A stretch of DNA of 64,000 nt from Flavobacterium sp. (GCA_027484725.1 JAIXSK010000016.1:1-64000); one strand, 5' to 3'. Positions 1-7,450 are shown, counted from the first letter of the stretch. Numbers and translations: made by a program. The notes: a model not told the origin generated them from the letters alone.

Positions 1-516
1 AATTTAAATGTGAGTCGCTACAGAAACGGTGATCCGATTCCACAAGTTACTGATCCTACGCAATGGGCCAATCTCACTACTGGGGCTTGGTGTTATTATG
101 CAAACAATTCTGCCAACGGCCCTGTGTATGGCAAACTCTATAATTGGTATGCCGTAAACGACCCCCGTGGTTTAGCACCAACGGGTTACCATGTGCCCAG
201 CGATGCCGAGTGGACAACTTTAACCACCTTTTTAGGCAGCGAAGCAGTAGGAAACAAAATGAAAGCCACAACAGGATGGGCTACTTATCCCGGTATTACA
301 AATACCAACAGCAGTGGTTTTACGGGTCTTCCGGGAGGTTTTCGTAGCTTCAATGTTACATTCTTCTACATTGGCTACTTCGGTTTCTGGTGGAGTTCGT
401 CAGAGTACTCAACTACTTACGCTTGGAGCCGCCTCCTGAATTATACCACCAGCAATGCGTACAGAAACTCCAATTATAAGGAGTACGGTTTCTCGGTGCG
501 TTGCCTCAGGGATTAG
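1..516 (+). CDS. FISUMP-domain protein, DGR target (5' partial)
   Basis: The frame is open from the left edge, so the start is outside the window; the GTG at 10 in the ORF track is only the first possible start inside it. The visible part (about 171 residues) has the conserved blocks of the Fibrobacter-succinogenes-major-paralogous (FISUMP) class: YRNGDPIPQV, WANLTTGAWCYY, YGKLYNWYAV, GYHVPSDAEW and a C-terminal WWSSSEYS...GFSVRCLRD. This class is related to the formylglycine-generating-enzyme/C-type-lectin fold used by most known DGR targets. The last 64 codons are the variable repeat. Function is inferred to be display or binding of an unknown ligand. Export signals would lie upstream and cannot be seen. 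Confidence 0.9.
   Translation, partial: NLNVSRYRNGDPIPQVTDPTQWANLTTGAWCYYANNSANGPVYGKLYNWYAVNDPRGLAPTGYHVPSDAEWTTLTTFLGSEAVGNKMKATTGWATYPGITNTNSSGFTGLPGGFRSFNVTFFYIGYFGFWWSSSEYSTTYAWSRLLNYTTSNAYRNSNYKEYGFSVRCLRD
323..514 (+). repeat. DGR variable repeat (VR)
   Basis: This 192-nt segment aligns without gaps to 1060-1251. I count 30 mismatches: 29 fall where TR has A (20 become T, 5 G, 4 C) and one where TR has G. Substitutions are spread from 341 to 484; the last 30 nt are identical. Homology stops at the first base of the target's TAG stop codon. At protein level 19 of 64 residues differ, mostly TR Asn codons that read Phe, Tyr, Ser, Thr or Leu in VR. Confidence 0.96.
485..514 (+). other. 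Invariant 3' end of VR, likely initiation-of-mutagenic-homing (IMH) region
   Basis: These 30 nt are identical to TR 1222-1251 and contain few adenines (three in TR). In studied DGRs a GC-rich invariant segment at the 3' end of VR marks where cDNA integration begins. Position and composition fit that role; the assignment is by analogy. Confidence 0.65.
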
Positions 517-557
517 CCCTTTTGCCCTTTGACTCTTTGACTCTTTGAAAAATTGAT

Positions 558-583
558 AAGGGGCGTAAGCCCCTTTTTTTTGA
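558..583 (+). terminator. GC hairpin with GTAA loop plus T-run after the target gene
   Basis: AAGGGGC (558-564) pairs with GCCCCTT (569-575) around a GTAA loop and is followed by a run of T. It can act as an intrinsic terminator of the target gene. A short GC stem with a four-base purine-rich loop downstream of VR is also a known DGR homing element, so it may do both jobs. It lies 43 nt after the end of VR, farther than in the Bordetella phage example. Three copies of CTTTGA (about 524-547) sit between VR and the stem. Confidence 0.75.
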
Positions 584-587
584 AAAA

Positions 588-929
588 ATGAAATTACATT
601 CTGATTTACCAGTTTATAAAAGTACCTATGACTTGCTTTTAGGAATTTTTGAATTTACCAAAAGCTTTAGTAAAGAGTATAAATATACAGTGGGGGAGAG
701 CTTGAAAAAAGAAACTATAGATTTGTTAATCCTTATTTATAGAGTAAATTCAAGGCATGATAAAGGAAAAGTGCTAGAAGAAGCCAAAGAACGAATAGAA
801 GTGATTCGTTTATTAATACGCTTAATGAAAGATTTACATCAAATAAGCATTAAAAATTTTGTAAACATCAATTCTAAGGTAGAAGATGTATCAAAACAAC
901 TCACAGGTTGGCACAAATCAACCCAATAG
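588..929 (+). CDS. Four-helix-bundle protein, DGR accessory variability determinant (Avd-like)
   Basis: A 113-residue, Lys/Glu-rich, almost wholly alpha-helical protein without cysteine. Its pattern (VYKSTYDLLLGIFEF near the N terminus, then SKEYKYTVGESLKKE, ELI-type helices, RLLIRLMKDLHQIS and a C-terminal helix) fits the S23/bAvd four-helix-bundle family. In DGRs the pentameric Avd protein binds the reverse transcriptase and the template RNA and is required for cDNA synthesis. The gene sits between target and template repeat, the usual place for avd. The ATG at 588 follows directly after the terminator T-run. Base composition is AT-rich like the reverse transcriptase gene. Confidence 0.85.
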   Translation: MKLHSDLPVYKSTYDLLLGIFEFTKSFSKEYKYTVGESLKKETIDLLILIYRVNSRHDKGKVLEEAKERIEVIRLLIRLMKDLHQISIKNFVNINSKVEDVSKQLTGWHKSTQ

Positions 930-1059
930 TTTCCAGACAGCGTTCTGAATGTTACGGCAAACAGAAGAGATCAAATTAAATCCGGTAACCCGCTGCATTA
1001 GTAAATACCTTTAATAGTAAGGTTTGGTGTAGCTAAAACAATAGTGGTTACTTCAGCGT

Positions 1060-1251
1060 CGGGTCTTCCGGGAGGTTATCGTAACAACAATGGAACATTC
1101 AACAACATTGGCAACAACGGTAACTGGTGGAGTTCGTCAGAGTACTCAACAACAAACGCTTGGAACCGCAACCTGAATTATAACAACAGCAATGCAAACA
1201 GAAACAACAATAATAAGAAAAACGGTTTCTCGGTGCGTTGCCTCAGGGATT
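1060..1251 (+). repeat. DGR template repeat (TR)
   Basis: The non-mutated donor copy of VR. It has 69 adenines in 192 nt, concentrated in AAC/AAT triplets placed in frame with VR codons, the usual design for maximal amino-acid change by A mutagenesis. The flanking sequence (930-1059) has no start codon with a plausible leader, so it is taken as transcribed but untranslated template RNA. A weaker match continues upstream: 1037-1049 resembles VR-side 307-319 at 11 of 13 bases. Confidence 0.96.
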
Positions 1252-1262
1252 CAATAGGAAAC

Positions 1263-1285
1263 AACCTCCGATAAAATCGGAGGTT
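1263..1285 (+). other. Perfect hairpin between TR and reverse transcriptase
   Basis: AACCTCCGAT (1263-1272) and ATCGGAGGTT (1276-1285) form a perfect 10-bp stem with a three-base AAA loop. It starts 11 nt after TR and ends 13 nt before the reverse transcriptase ATG. There is no long T-run, so termination would be weak. A structural role in the template RNA, or attenuation of reverse-transcriptase expression, is possible. Confidence 0.8.
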
Positions 1286-1298
1286 TATTGTTTATAGT

Positions 1299-2501
1299 AT
1301 GCAATTAGAACTTTTTTCTGATACAGTACCACTATCCTTAGCCGAAGAAGTCTTTTTGGCTTATTATGCTTGTAGAAAAAATAAACGGAACACACTTAAT
1401 GCACTTCGTTTTGAAAAACATTTAGAGCACAACTTATTTGTACTTATAGAGCAAATCAAAACAAAAACCTATTTTCCAGGCAAATCCATAGCCTTTATAG
1501 TAAACAAACCTGTAAAAAGAGAAATCTTCGCTGCTGATTTTAGAGACCGAGTGGTGCATCATTTTCTAATCAACAAGCTCAATCCTATTTTTGTGGATGT
1601 ATTTATACAAGATAGTTATGCATGTAGAATAGGAAAAGGAACTCATTTTGGTATAAAAAGAGTCGATGGTTTTATTAAGTCTTGTTCAAATAACTACAAA
1701 CAAGATTGTTTTATTTTGAAGTTAGACATTCAAGGATTTTTTATGAATATCAATAGAAGCATTCTTTATGAAAGGCTATTCGACTTTATCAATAAAAAAT
1801 ATCACGAACCAGACAGAGAACTGGTTCTTTTTTTATGCAGCAAAATTATTTTTAATGACTCAACAAAAAATTGTATCATCAAAGGCAATAAAAGCAATTG
1901 GATTGGATTGCCTAATAGCAAAAGCTTATTTTACAGTCCATTAAATTTTGGTTTGCCAATAGGAAATTTAACCAGTCAAGTTTTTGCTAATTTTTATATG
2001 AACATTTTTGACCATTATGTCAAAAAAGAACTAGATATTGAGTTTTATGGTCGTTATGTTGATGATTTTGTAATTGTGCATCAAGATAAAGAATATCTAA
2101 AATCATTATTACCAATAATTACCAATTTTCTTAAAACAAAATTACAACTAACTTTACACCCAAAGAAAATATATTTTCAGCATTACAGTAAAGGGGTTAA
2201 GTTTTTGGGAACATTTATCAAGCCCAATCGCATTTTCATCAGTAATCGAACAAAGGGGAATTTTTATACAGCTATTATGAAACAAAATGAGGTTGTTCAA
2301 AATACTAAGCCTAGTAGTGATGACCAAAAGCAATTTTTAAGTAGCATGAATTCCTATTTGGGAATTATGAAACACTATAAGACTTATCGATTAAGAAAGA
2401 AAATGCTTTTCAAAAATTTGAGTGGTTGGTGGTGGAACCAAGTTTATTTGAGCGGTGGAATTGCAAAATTTGTATTAAAAAAAAAGATAAAGACAATATA
2501 G
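1299..2501 (+). CDS. DGR reverse transcriptase
   Basis: A 400-residue RNA-directed DNA polymerase of normal DGR length. The N-terminal AYYACRKNKRNT and KREIFAADFRDRVVHH blocks, DSYACRIGKGTHFGI, and LDIQGFF (catalytic Asp about residue 143) are typical of the class. Residues 221-227 read IGNLTSQ, where retron and group II intron enzymes have QGxxxSP; this is the accepted DGR marker linked to low fidelity at adenine. The active site YVDD is at about 253-256. No maturase, endonuclease or RNase H region follows. It acts with the Avd-like protein on the TR RNA and appears intact. It is AT-rich compared with the genes downstream. Confidence 0.95.
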   Translation: MQLELFSDTVPLSLAEEVFLAYYACRKNKRNTLNALRFEKHLEHNLFVLIEQIKTKTYFPGKSIAFIVNKPVKREIFAADFRDRVVHHFLINKLNPIFVDVFIQDSYACRIGKGTHFGIKRVDGFIKSCSNNYKQDCFILKLDIQGFFMNINRSILYERLFDFINKKYHEPDRELVLFLCSKIIFNDSTKNCIIKGNKSNWIGLPNSKSLFYSPLNFGLPIGNLTSQVFANFYMNIFDHYVKKELDIEFYGRYVDDFVIVHQDKEYLKSLLPIITNFLKTKLQLTLHPKKIYFQHYSKGVKFLGTFIKPNRIFISNRTKGNFYTAIMKQNEVVQNTKPSSDDQKQFLSSMNSYLGIMKHYKTYRLRKKMLFKNLSGWWWNQVYLSGGIAKFVLKKKIKTI

Positions 2502-2578
2502 TTAATAGCTTTTATTTTGAGTTAAGTATCAATGCGTCTGAAAAAACTTTAAACTAGCTTGAGATGTTAGATTAAATA

Positions 2579-2726
2579 GCGTGAGGGACCTGCCTGCCGG
2601 CAGGCAGGTGCCAGCGATAGCCCACACCCGCGCAGTGTAACGGAGCGGCGAGGACTTTAGCGCACAGCCAGACGGAGAACGCGTAAACTTTCCAGAAAGC
2701 AAATCATGAATGAGCCGGCACGCCCC
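2579..2726 (+). repeat. Dispersed intergenic repeat, family 1 copy A
   Basis: Starts GCGTGAGGGA, contains CCAGCGATAGCCC and GAGGACTTTAGCGCACAGCC, and ends CACGCCCC a few bases from the M1 peptidase stop. It shares these arms with copies near 16.3, 41.7, 50.6, 54.3 and 60.5 kb. It lies between two convergent genes and carries an extra perfect palindrome at 2588-2609. Confidence 0.7.
2588..2609. repeat. 22-nt perfect palindrome
   Basis: ACCTGCCTGCC is followed at once by its exact reverse complement GGCAGGCAGGT, with no spacer. It lies inside repeat copy A, 87 nt downstream of the reverse transcriptase stop. Confidence 0.9.
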
Positions 2727-2731
2727 AAAAA

Positions 2732-4585
2732 TTACTGTAATGTTTTCTGCAAATCTTGAACGGTAGTCAGATGATAACCCGATTTCGCTTTTTCAAAAAT
2801 GCTTTTCGCCCAAGTTTTTCCTTCAGGCGTTTTGACCATTTCTTTATATAAAGTTTGCAGCGAACCAGTACGACTGGTAGCAATCATGAATTGTTCGATT
2901 GCGGGATAAGCGGGTTTGTATTGGTGTTTAATCGCTTGCACGAACCATTGGCGCTTGACCACAAAATTCCCGCCTTTGGTAAAATTGAATTCTTGATCAA
3001 TAGCGGCCATTTCTTCTAGGGTCATATTTGACGGAAGGTAATCAATGAAATGCTGTTTTTCATTCGTGGATTTGATTTTTGCACTCAATCCTTTCACGCC
3101 GGTTTGTCGCCAAGTTTTTTGAATTTGGTCGATGGCGTTGAAATCTTCGGAAACCGCCGCAGTGATGTTGGACGGAACATCGGGCTGATAAATCCACTCT
3201 TCGGCTTTAATTTTATCGGCCAATGCTTTGTTGCCTTTGATGAGATGCTCGTTAAAATATTTCAAGAAATCTTCGGTGGTGATCGATTGAAACGCGTGTG
3301 CATTGAAGTATTCGGTAATGAACTTGTCGAAGGTAGCACGACCCACCGCATTTTCTACCACTTGAAGAAATGCATAACCCTTTTCATACGGAATATCGCT
3401 CAGTGATTCATCAGGATTTATCCCGTCAACATTCACTTTAAGTTGTGTAGCCGGATTCTTTGGGCCATAATCTTGCATATTGTCATTAAGTGATTTTCTG
3501 CTTAAAACATCTTGCATTTGTGCTTCTTTTAGACCGAAAATTGCTTCGCCAATGCGGTGTTCTACATAGGTGGTAAATCCTTCGTTGAGCCAAACGTCGT
3601 TCCAAGTGGCATTGGTTACTAAATTGCCGCTCCAACTGTGACCCAGTTCGTGTGCGAGCAAACTAGTTAAAGAACGATCGCCCGCAATGACGCCCGGAGT
3701 CAAAAACGTAAGGTTCGGATTTTCCATGCCACCATACGGAAAGCTCGGCGGTAAAACCAGTACGTCATAGCGTCCCCAACGGTAGGGGCCAAATAATTTT
3801 TCGGCAGCGGTAACCATTTTTCCGAGTTCGCCAAATTCCCAAGCGGCTTTATCTAGAACTGATTTTTCGGCATATACCCCGGTGCGTTGGTCAATTGATT
3901 TAAAACCGATATCGCCCACGGCAATCGCCATTAAATAGGATGGAATGGGTTTGTTTTGCTTGAAAGTGTAAATTCCAGTGTTGTTTTTTTGCTGTGGATT
4001 CACCGCGCTCATCACAGCCATCAATTCTTTTGGAACGGTAACTTTGGCATTATACGTAAAGCGAATTGCCGGAGAATCTTGACACGGAATCCAAGTGCGC
4101 GACCAAATGCTTTCGCCTTGTGAGAACATAAACGGATGTTTTTTATCAGCGGTTTGCCCTGGTGTTAGCCATTGCAGAGCAACCGCATCTTTGGTGGTTG
4201 CATAGTAAATGTTGACTTGTGTGGTGTTGGGTTCGATGGTAATATGCAGTGGTTTTCCGTGAAATTCAACTTCATCACCGAGTGTGAAAGTGGTAGGTTT
4301 TTCATCTTTGCCTAAAGTGACTTTACTGATGTTGAGTGTGTTTTCGTCGAAGATGATTTCGTTTCCTTTGCTCAAATTATCAATGGTCCAAGATGCTTTT
4401 CCGGCGATGGTTTGCGTGTCAAAATCAACTTTGATGTCTAAGTCTAGATGTTTGACCACTGCGGCTTGCGGGTTTGAAAAGGTATGGCTGTCTTTGGGCG
4501 CTGCGTTTTTTAGCTCGACGTTGTTTTCTTTTTTCTGACAGGCAAAAACTACCAATACTAAACTTAGGAAAAATAAGTTTTTCAT
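2732..4585 (-). CDS. M1-family metallo-aminopeptidase, leukotriene A4 hydrolase-like
   Basis: A 617-residue protein with a lipoprotein-type signal (FACQKK near residue 16), so probably anchored on the periplasmic side or surface. Order: N-terminal beta domain, exopeptidase motif GGMENPN, zinc site HELGH (about 312-316) with the third ligand in WLNEGFTTY, then a helical C-terminal domain as in leukotriene A4 hydrolase homologues. It should remove N-terminal residues from peptides. Its terminator side faces the DGR reverse transcriptase; a hairpin separates it from pdhC upstream. Confidence 0.93.
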   Translation of the reverse strand: MKNLFFLSLVLVVFACQKKENNVELKNAAPKDSHTFSNPQAAVVKHLDLDIKVDFDTQTIAGKASWTIDNLSKGNEIIFDENTLNISKVTLGKDEKPTTFTLGDEVEFHGKPLHITIEPNTTQVNIYYATTKDAVALQWLTPGQTADKKHPFMFSQGESIWSRTWIPCQDSPAIRFTYNAKVTVPKELMAVMSAVNPQQKNNTGIYTFKQNKPIPSYLMAIAVGDIGFKSIDQRTGVYAEKSVLDKAAWEFGELGKMVTAAEKLFGPYRWGRYDVLVLPPSFPYGGMENPNLTFLTPGVIAGDRSLTSLLAHELGHSWSGNLVTNATWNDVWLNEGFTTYVEHRIGEAIFGLKEAQMQDVLSRKSLNDNMQDYGPKNPATQLKVNVDGINPDESLSDIPYEKGYAFLQVVENAVGRATFDKFITEYFNAHAFQSITTEDFLKYFNEHLIKGNKALADKIKAEEWIYQPDVPSNITAAVSEDFNAIDQIQKTWRQTGVKGLSAKIKSTNEKQHFIDYLPSNMTLEEMAAIDQEFNFTKGGNFVVKRQWFVQAIKHQYKPAYPAIEQFMIATSRTGSLQTLYKEMVKTPEGKTWAKSIFEKAKSGYHLTTVQDLQKTLQ

Positions 4586-4611
4586 CTTCTTTGAAATTTA
4601 ATCGAAAGTTA

Positions 4612-4650
4612 AACAAAAAACCCGTCGAGAAAAATCAGGACGGGTTTTGT
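4612..4650 (-). terminator. Terminator of pdhC
   Basis: AAAACCCGTC and GACGGGTTTT pair around a short A-rich loop; on the minus strand the stem is followed by a U-rich run. It lies between the pdhC stop and the M1 peptidase start. Confidence 0.8.
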
Positions 4651-4666
4651 TAAATGTATTTATTGA

Positions 4667-6298
4667 TTAGGCCAACATCGTGACCGGATTTTCTAAATAT
4701 TGTCTGAGCGTTTGCAAGAATTGTGCTCCTGTAGCGCCATCAACAGTTCTGTGATCGCAAGCCAAAGTTACTTTCATCGTATTGCCAACAACAATCTGTC
4801 CGTTTCTCACGACCGGTTTCTCAACAATGGCACCCACAGAAAGGATGGCCGAATTAGGTTGGTTGATGATTGAAGTAAACTCTGTAATGCCAAACATACC
4901 CAAATTCGAAACTGTAAAGGTACTGCCATCCATTTCGGCTGGTTGTAGTTTTTTAGACTTGGCTTTTCCGGCCAAATCTTTTACTTGTGCACCAATTTGC
5001 GAAAGCGTCATCTGATCGGTAAAACGCAATACCGGAACCACCAATCCGTCTTCAACCGCAACAGCCACGCCTACATTGACATGGTGGTTGATGATGATGG
5101 CGTCTTCTCTCCATTGTGAGTTCACTTTCGGATGTTTTTTCAAGGCCATCGCACAAGCTTTGATTACCATATCGTTAAATGATACCTTGGTATCAGGAAT
5201 GTTGTTGATCATACTGCGTGAGCGCATGGCTTCGTCCATAGCAACTTCTATAGTCAAATAGAAATGCGGTGCGGTAAATATTGATTCAGACAAGCGCTTG
5301 GCAATGGTTTTGCGCATTTGCGAATTCTTGATTTCTTCAGAGTACATTTCACCAGCCGGTACAAATGGTTGAACCGCAGTTGTTGGCGAAGCTGTCATAG
5401 GTTGAACTGATGATGCAGCAGCAGCTGAAGGCGTGAAGTTTTCAATATCGCTTTTTACGATGCGGCCATTTTCTCCGCTTCCTTTTACTTGAGCAATGTC
5501 AATTCCTTTTTCTTCGGCCAATTTTTTAGCCAGTGGAGAAATGAAGATTCTACGGTCATCTGATGAAGAAGCAGTAGCGGGTGCAGTTGTTTCTGTAACG
5601 GTTGGTGTTGCAGCCGGAGCTGAAGCCGGAGCAGCTGTATTGCCGCCTTTTTTGAAGTTTTCTGCGACACCGGTGATGTCGGTGCCTGCTGGTCCGATGA
5701 TGGCCAGAACGCTATCCACCGGAGCAGTTTGACCTTCTTGTACACCAATGTATAACAAAGTTCCTGATTGGAATGATTCAAACTCCATGGTGGCTTTGTC
5801 GGTTTCAATCTCGGCTAAAATATCGCCTTCTTTAACGGTATCTCCGATTTTTTTGAGCCATGTTGCAACGGTTCCGTCGGTCATGGTGTCACTGAGTCTT
5901 GGCATGGTGACCACAACGACACCCTTAGGTAAGGCTGACGAAGCAGCAGTAGTTGCAGCCGGAGCAGCAGTCTCTTGTGCTACATGAGTTTCATTTGCAG
6001 AGGCAGCAGTAGCAGTAGCCGGAGCTTTTCCTAGATGGAGTAACGGAGCGATATCTTCGCCTTCGGCACCAATAATGGCCAAAAGTGAGTCAACCGGTGC
6101 GGTTTCGCCTTCTTGGATTCCAATGTGTAAAAGAGTTCCTGAATTGAACGACTCAAATTCCATGGTGGCTTTGTCGGTTTCAATTTCGGCTAAAATATCT
6201 CCTTCGTTGATTTTGTCTCCTACTTTTTTAAGCCATTTGGCCACAACACCTTCGGTCATGGTATCGCTCAAACGGGGCATGGTTATAATCTTTGCCAT
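4667..6298 (-). CDS. pdhC: Pyruvate dehydrogenase E2, dihydrolipoyl acetyltransferase
   Basis: Transfers acetyl groups from the lipoyl arm to CoA in the pyruvate dehydrogenase complex. Two nearly identical lipoyl domains, each with EIETDKATMEFESF (lipoylated Lys), are followed by Ala/Pro/Thr linkers, a peripheral subunit-binding domain (RIFISPLAKKLAEEKGID) and the catalytic domain ending in ACDHRTVDGATGAQFL with the catalytic His/Asp. I place the start at the ATG of MAKIITMPRLSD; the ORF track runs two codons further to a TTG. It lies 13 nt downstream of pdhA, so they form one operon. The E1-beta and E3 genes are not here. Confidence 0.96.
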   Translation of the reverse strand: MAKIITMPRLSDTMTEGVVAKWLKKVGDKINEGDILAEIETDKATMEFESFNSGTLLHIGIQEGETAPVDSLLAIIGAEGEDIAPLLHLGKAPATATAASANETHVAQETAAPAATTAASSALPKGVVVVTMPRLSDTMTDGTVATWLKKIGDTVKEGDILAEIETDKATMEFESFQSGTLLYIGVQEGQTAPVDSVLAIIGPAGTDITGVAENFKKGGNTAAPASAPAATPTVTETTAPATASSSDDRRIFISPLAKKLAEEKGIDIAQVKGSGENGRIVKSDIENFTPSAAAASSVQPMTASPTTAVQPFVPAGEMYSEEIKNSQMRKTIAKRLSESIFTAPHFYLTIEVAMDEAMRSRSMINNIPDTKVSFNDMVIKACAMALKKHPKVNSQWREDAIIINHHVNVGVAVAVEDGLVVPVLRFTDQMTLSQIGAQVKDLAGKAKSKKLQPAEMDGSTFTVSNLGMFGITEFTSIINQPNSAILSVGAIVEKPVVRNGQIVVGNTMKVTLACDHRTVDGATGAQFLQTLRQYLENPVTMLA

Positions 6299-6311
6299 AA
6301 TCAATACGCAA

Positions 6312-7310
6312 TTACAATTTGTGTGGAATAAATGGATAATCTCTTTGCTCGTATACTACGTCATACATTTGTTGAATTTCTGGGAAATCAGATTCTTCAG
6401 CAAAAGTTGCGCACTCCTCAACCAAATTTTTTACACGCTCATCAATGGCCTCAATATCAGCATCGGTAGCGTATTTTTGATCTTTGATCACATCGAGCAC
6501 TTGGGTAATCGGGTCAATTTTGCGATACTCATCGACCTCTTCTTTGCTGCGGTATAATTGCGCATCAGACATCGAGTGACCTCTGTAGCGATAGGTTTTC
6601 ATTTCTAAGAAGGTTGGGCCATCTCCACGACGCGCACGCTCAATGGCTTCGTGCATGGCTTCGGCTACTTTTACCGGATTCATTCCATCCACAGGACCAC
6701 AAGGCATTTCATAGCCTAAGCCCAGTTTCCAAACATCGGTATGGTTGGCGGTTCGCTCTACTGAAGTACCCATCGCATAACCGTTGTTCTCAACAATAAA
6801 AACCACCGGAAGTTTCCAGAGCATGGCCATATTAAAGGCTTCGTGTAAAGAACCTTGACGCGCCGCACCATCACCAAAATAGGTAAGGGTAACACCATCG
6901 CGACCAAAATATTGATCGGCAAAAGCAATTCCGGCGCCTACGGGGATTTGAGCTCCTACAATACCGTGTCCGCCGTAAAACCCATGTTCTTTTGAGAAAA
7001 TGTGCATCGATCCGCCCATTCCTTTTGAAGTGCCGGTAACTTTTCCGAGTAACTCAGCCATAACAGCTTTTGGATCAACGCCCATACCAATAGGTTGTAC
7101 GTGGTTGCGGTAAGCGGTAATCATTTTGTCTTTGGATAAATCCATGGCATGGAGTGCACCTGCCAAAACGGCTTCTTGACCGTTGTATAAGTGAAGGAAT
7201 CCTCTAATTTTTTGTTGAATGTAAAGAGCGGCTAGTTTGTCTTCAAATTTTCTCCAAAATAGCATGTCTTCATACCATTTTAAGTAAACTTCTCTTGTAA
7301 TTTCTTTCAT
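6312..7310 (-). CDS. pdhA: Pyruvate dehydrogenase E1 component, alpha subunit
   Basis: A 332-residue thiamine-diphosphate enzyme subunit for decarboxylation of pyruvate. Seen are the FYGGHGIVGAQIPVGAG block, the ThDP/Mg motif from GDGAARQG to NNGYAMGTS, and the phosphorylation-loop region YRYRGHSMSDAQLYR typical of E1-alpha. First gene of the pdhA-pdhC pair. A candidate -7 element TACTTTTG lies on the minus strand at 7394-7401 without a clear TTG at the expected distance. The beta subunit must be encoded elsewhere. Confidence 0.96.
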   Translation of the reverse strand: MKEITREVYLKWYEDMLFWRKFEDKLAALYIQQKIRGFLHLYNGQEAVLAGALHAMDLSKDKMITAYRNHVQPIGMGVDPKAVMAELLGKVTGTSKGMGGSMHIFSKEHGFYGGHGIVGAQIPVGAGIAFADQYFGRDGVTLTYFGDGAARQGSLHEAFNMAMLWKLPVVFIVENNGYAMGTSVERTANHTDVWKLGLGYEMPCGPVDGMNPVKVAEAMHEAIERARRGDGPTFLEMKTYRYRGHSMSDAQLYRSKEEVDEYRKIDPITQVLDVIKDQKYATDADIEAIDERVKNLVEECATFAEESDFPEIQQMYDVVYEQRDYPFIPHKL

Positions 7311-7393
7311 CGTGTTTCTTTAGACTTGATGGTTGTTGAATGATGTTTTTTTTGAAAACGCAAAACTTTCGCCTCACACCATTTTGCGAAAGG

Positions 7394-7401
7394 CAAAAGT
7401 A
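7394..7401 (-). promoter_or_regulatory. Candidate -7 element upstream of pdhA
   Basis: TACTTTTG on the minus strand matches the flavobacterial TAnnTTTG box, about 84 nt before the pdhA ATG. No TTG is found 17-23 nt further upstream, so the call is tentative. Confidence 0.35.
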
Positions 7402-7450
7402 AACATTCCAACTAAGAATTAAAATATAAAAACCTTAATTTTTATAACCT

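Noticed and set aside
1044-1274. ORF of 76 residues over the template repeat
   Set aside because: It starts at a GTG without leader, is very Asn-rich because of TR design, and is open only because TR keeps the VR frame. It is template, not a gene.
1299-2501. Reverse transcriptase as retron or group II intron
   Set aside because: The motif is IGNLTSQ rather than QGxxxSP, there is no maturase or endonuclease domain and no intron RNA around it, and TR/VR are adjacent.
2579-2726. Insertion sequence between RT and M1 peptidase
   Set aside because: No transposase and no terminal repeats with target duplication; it fits the dispersed family 1 repeat instead.
5485-5808. 107-residue minus ORF in pdhC
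   Set aside because: Out-of-frame reading of the Ala/Thr-rich linker.
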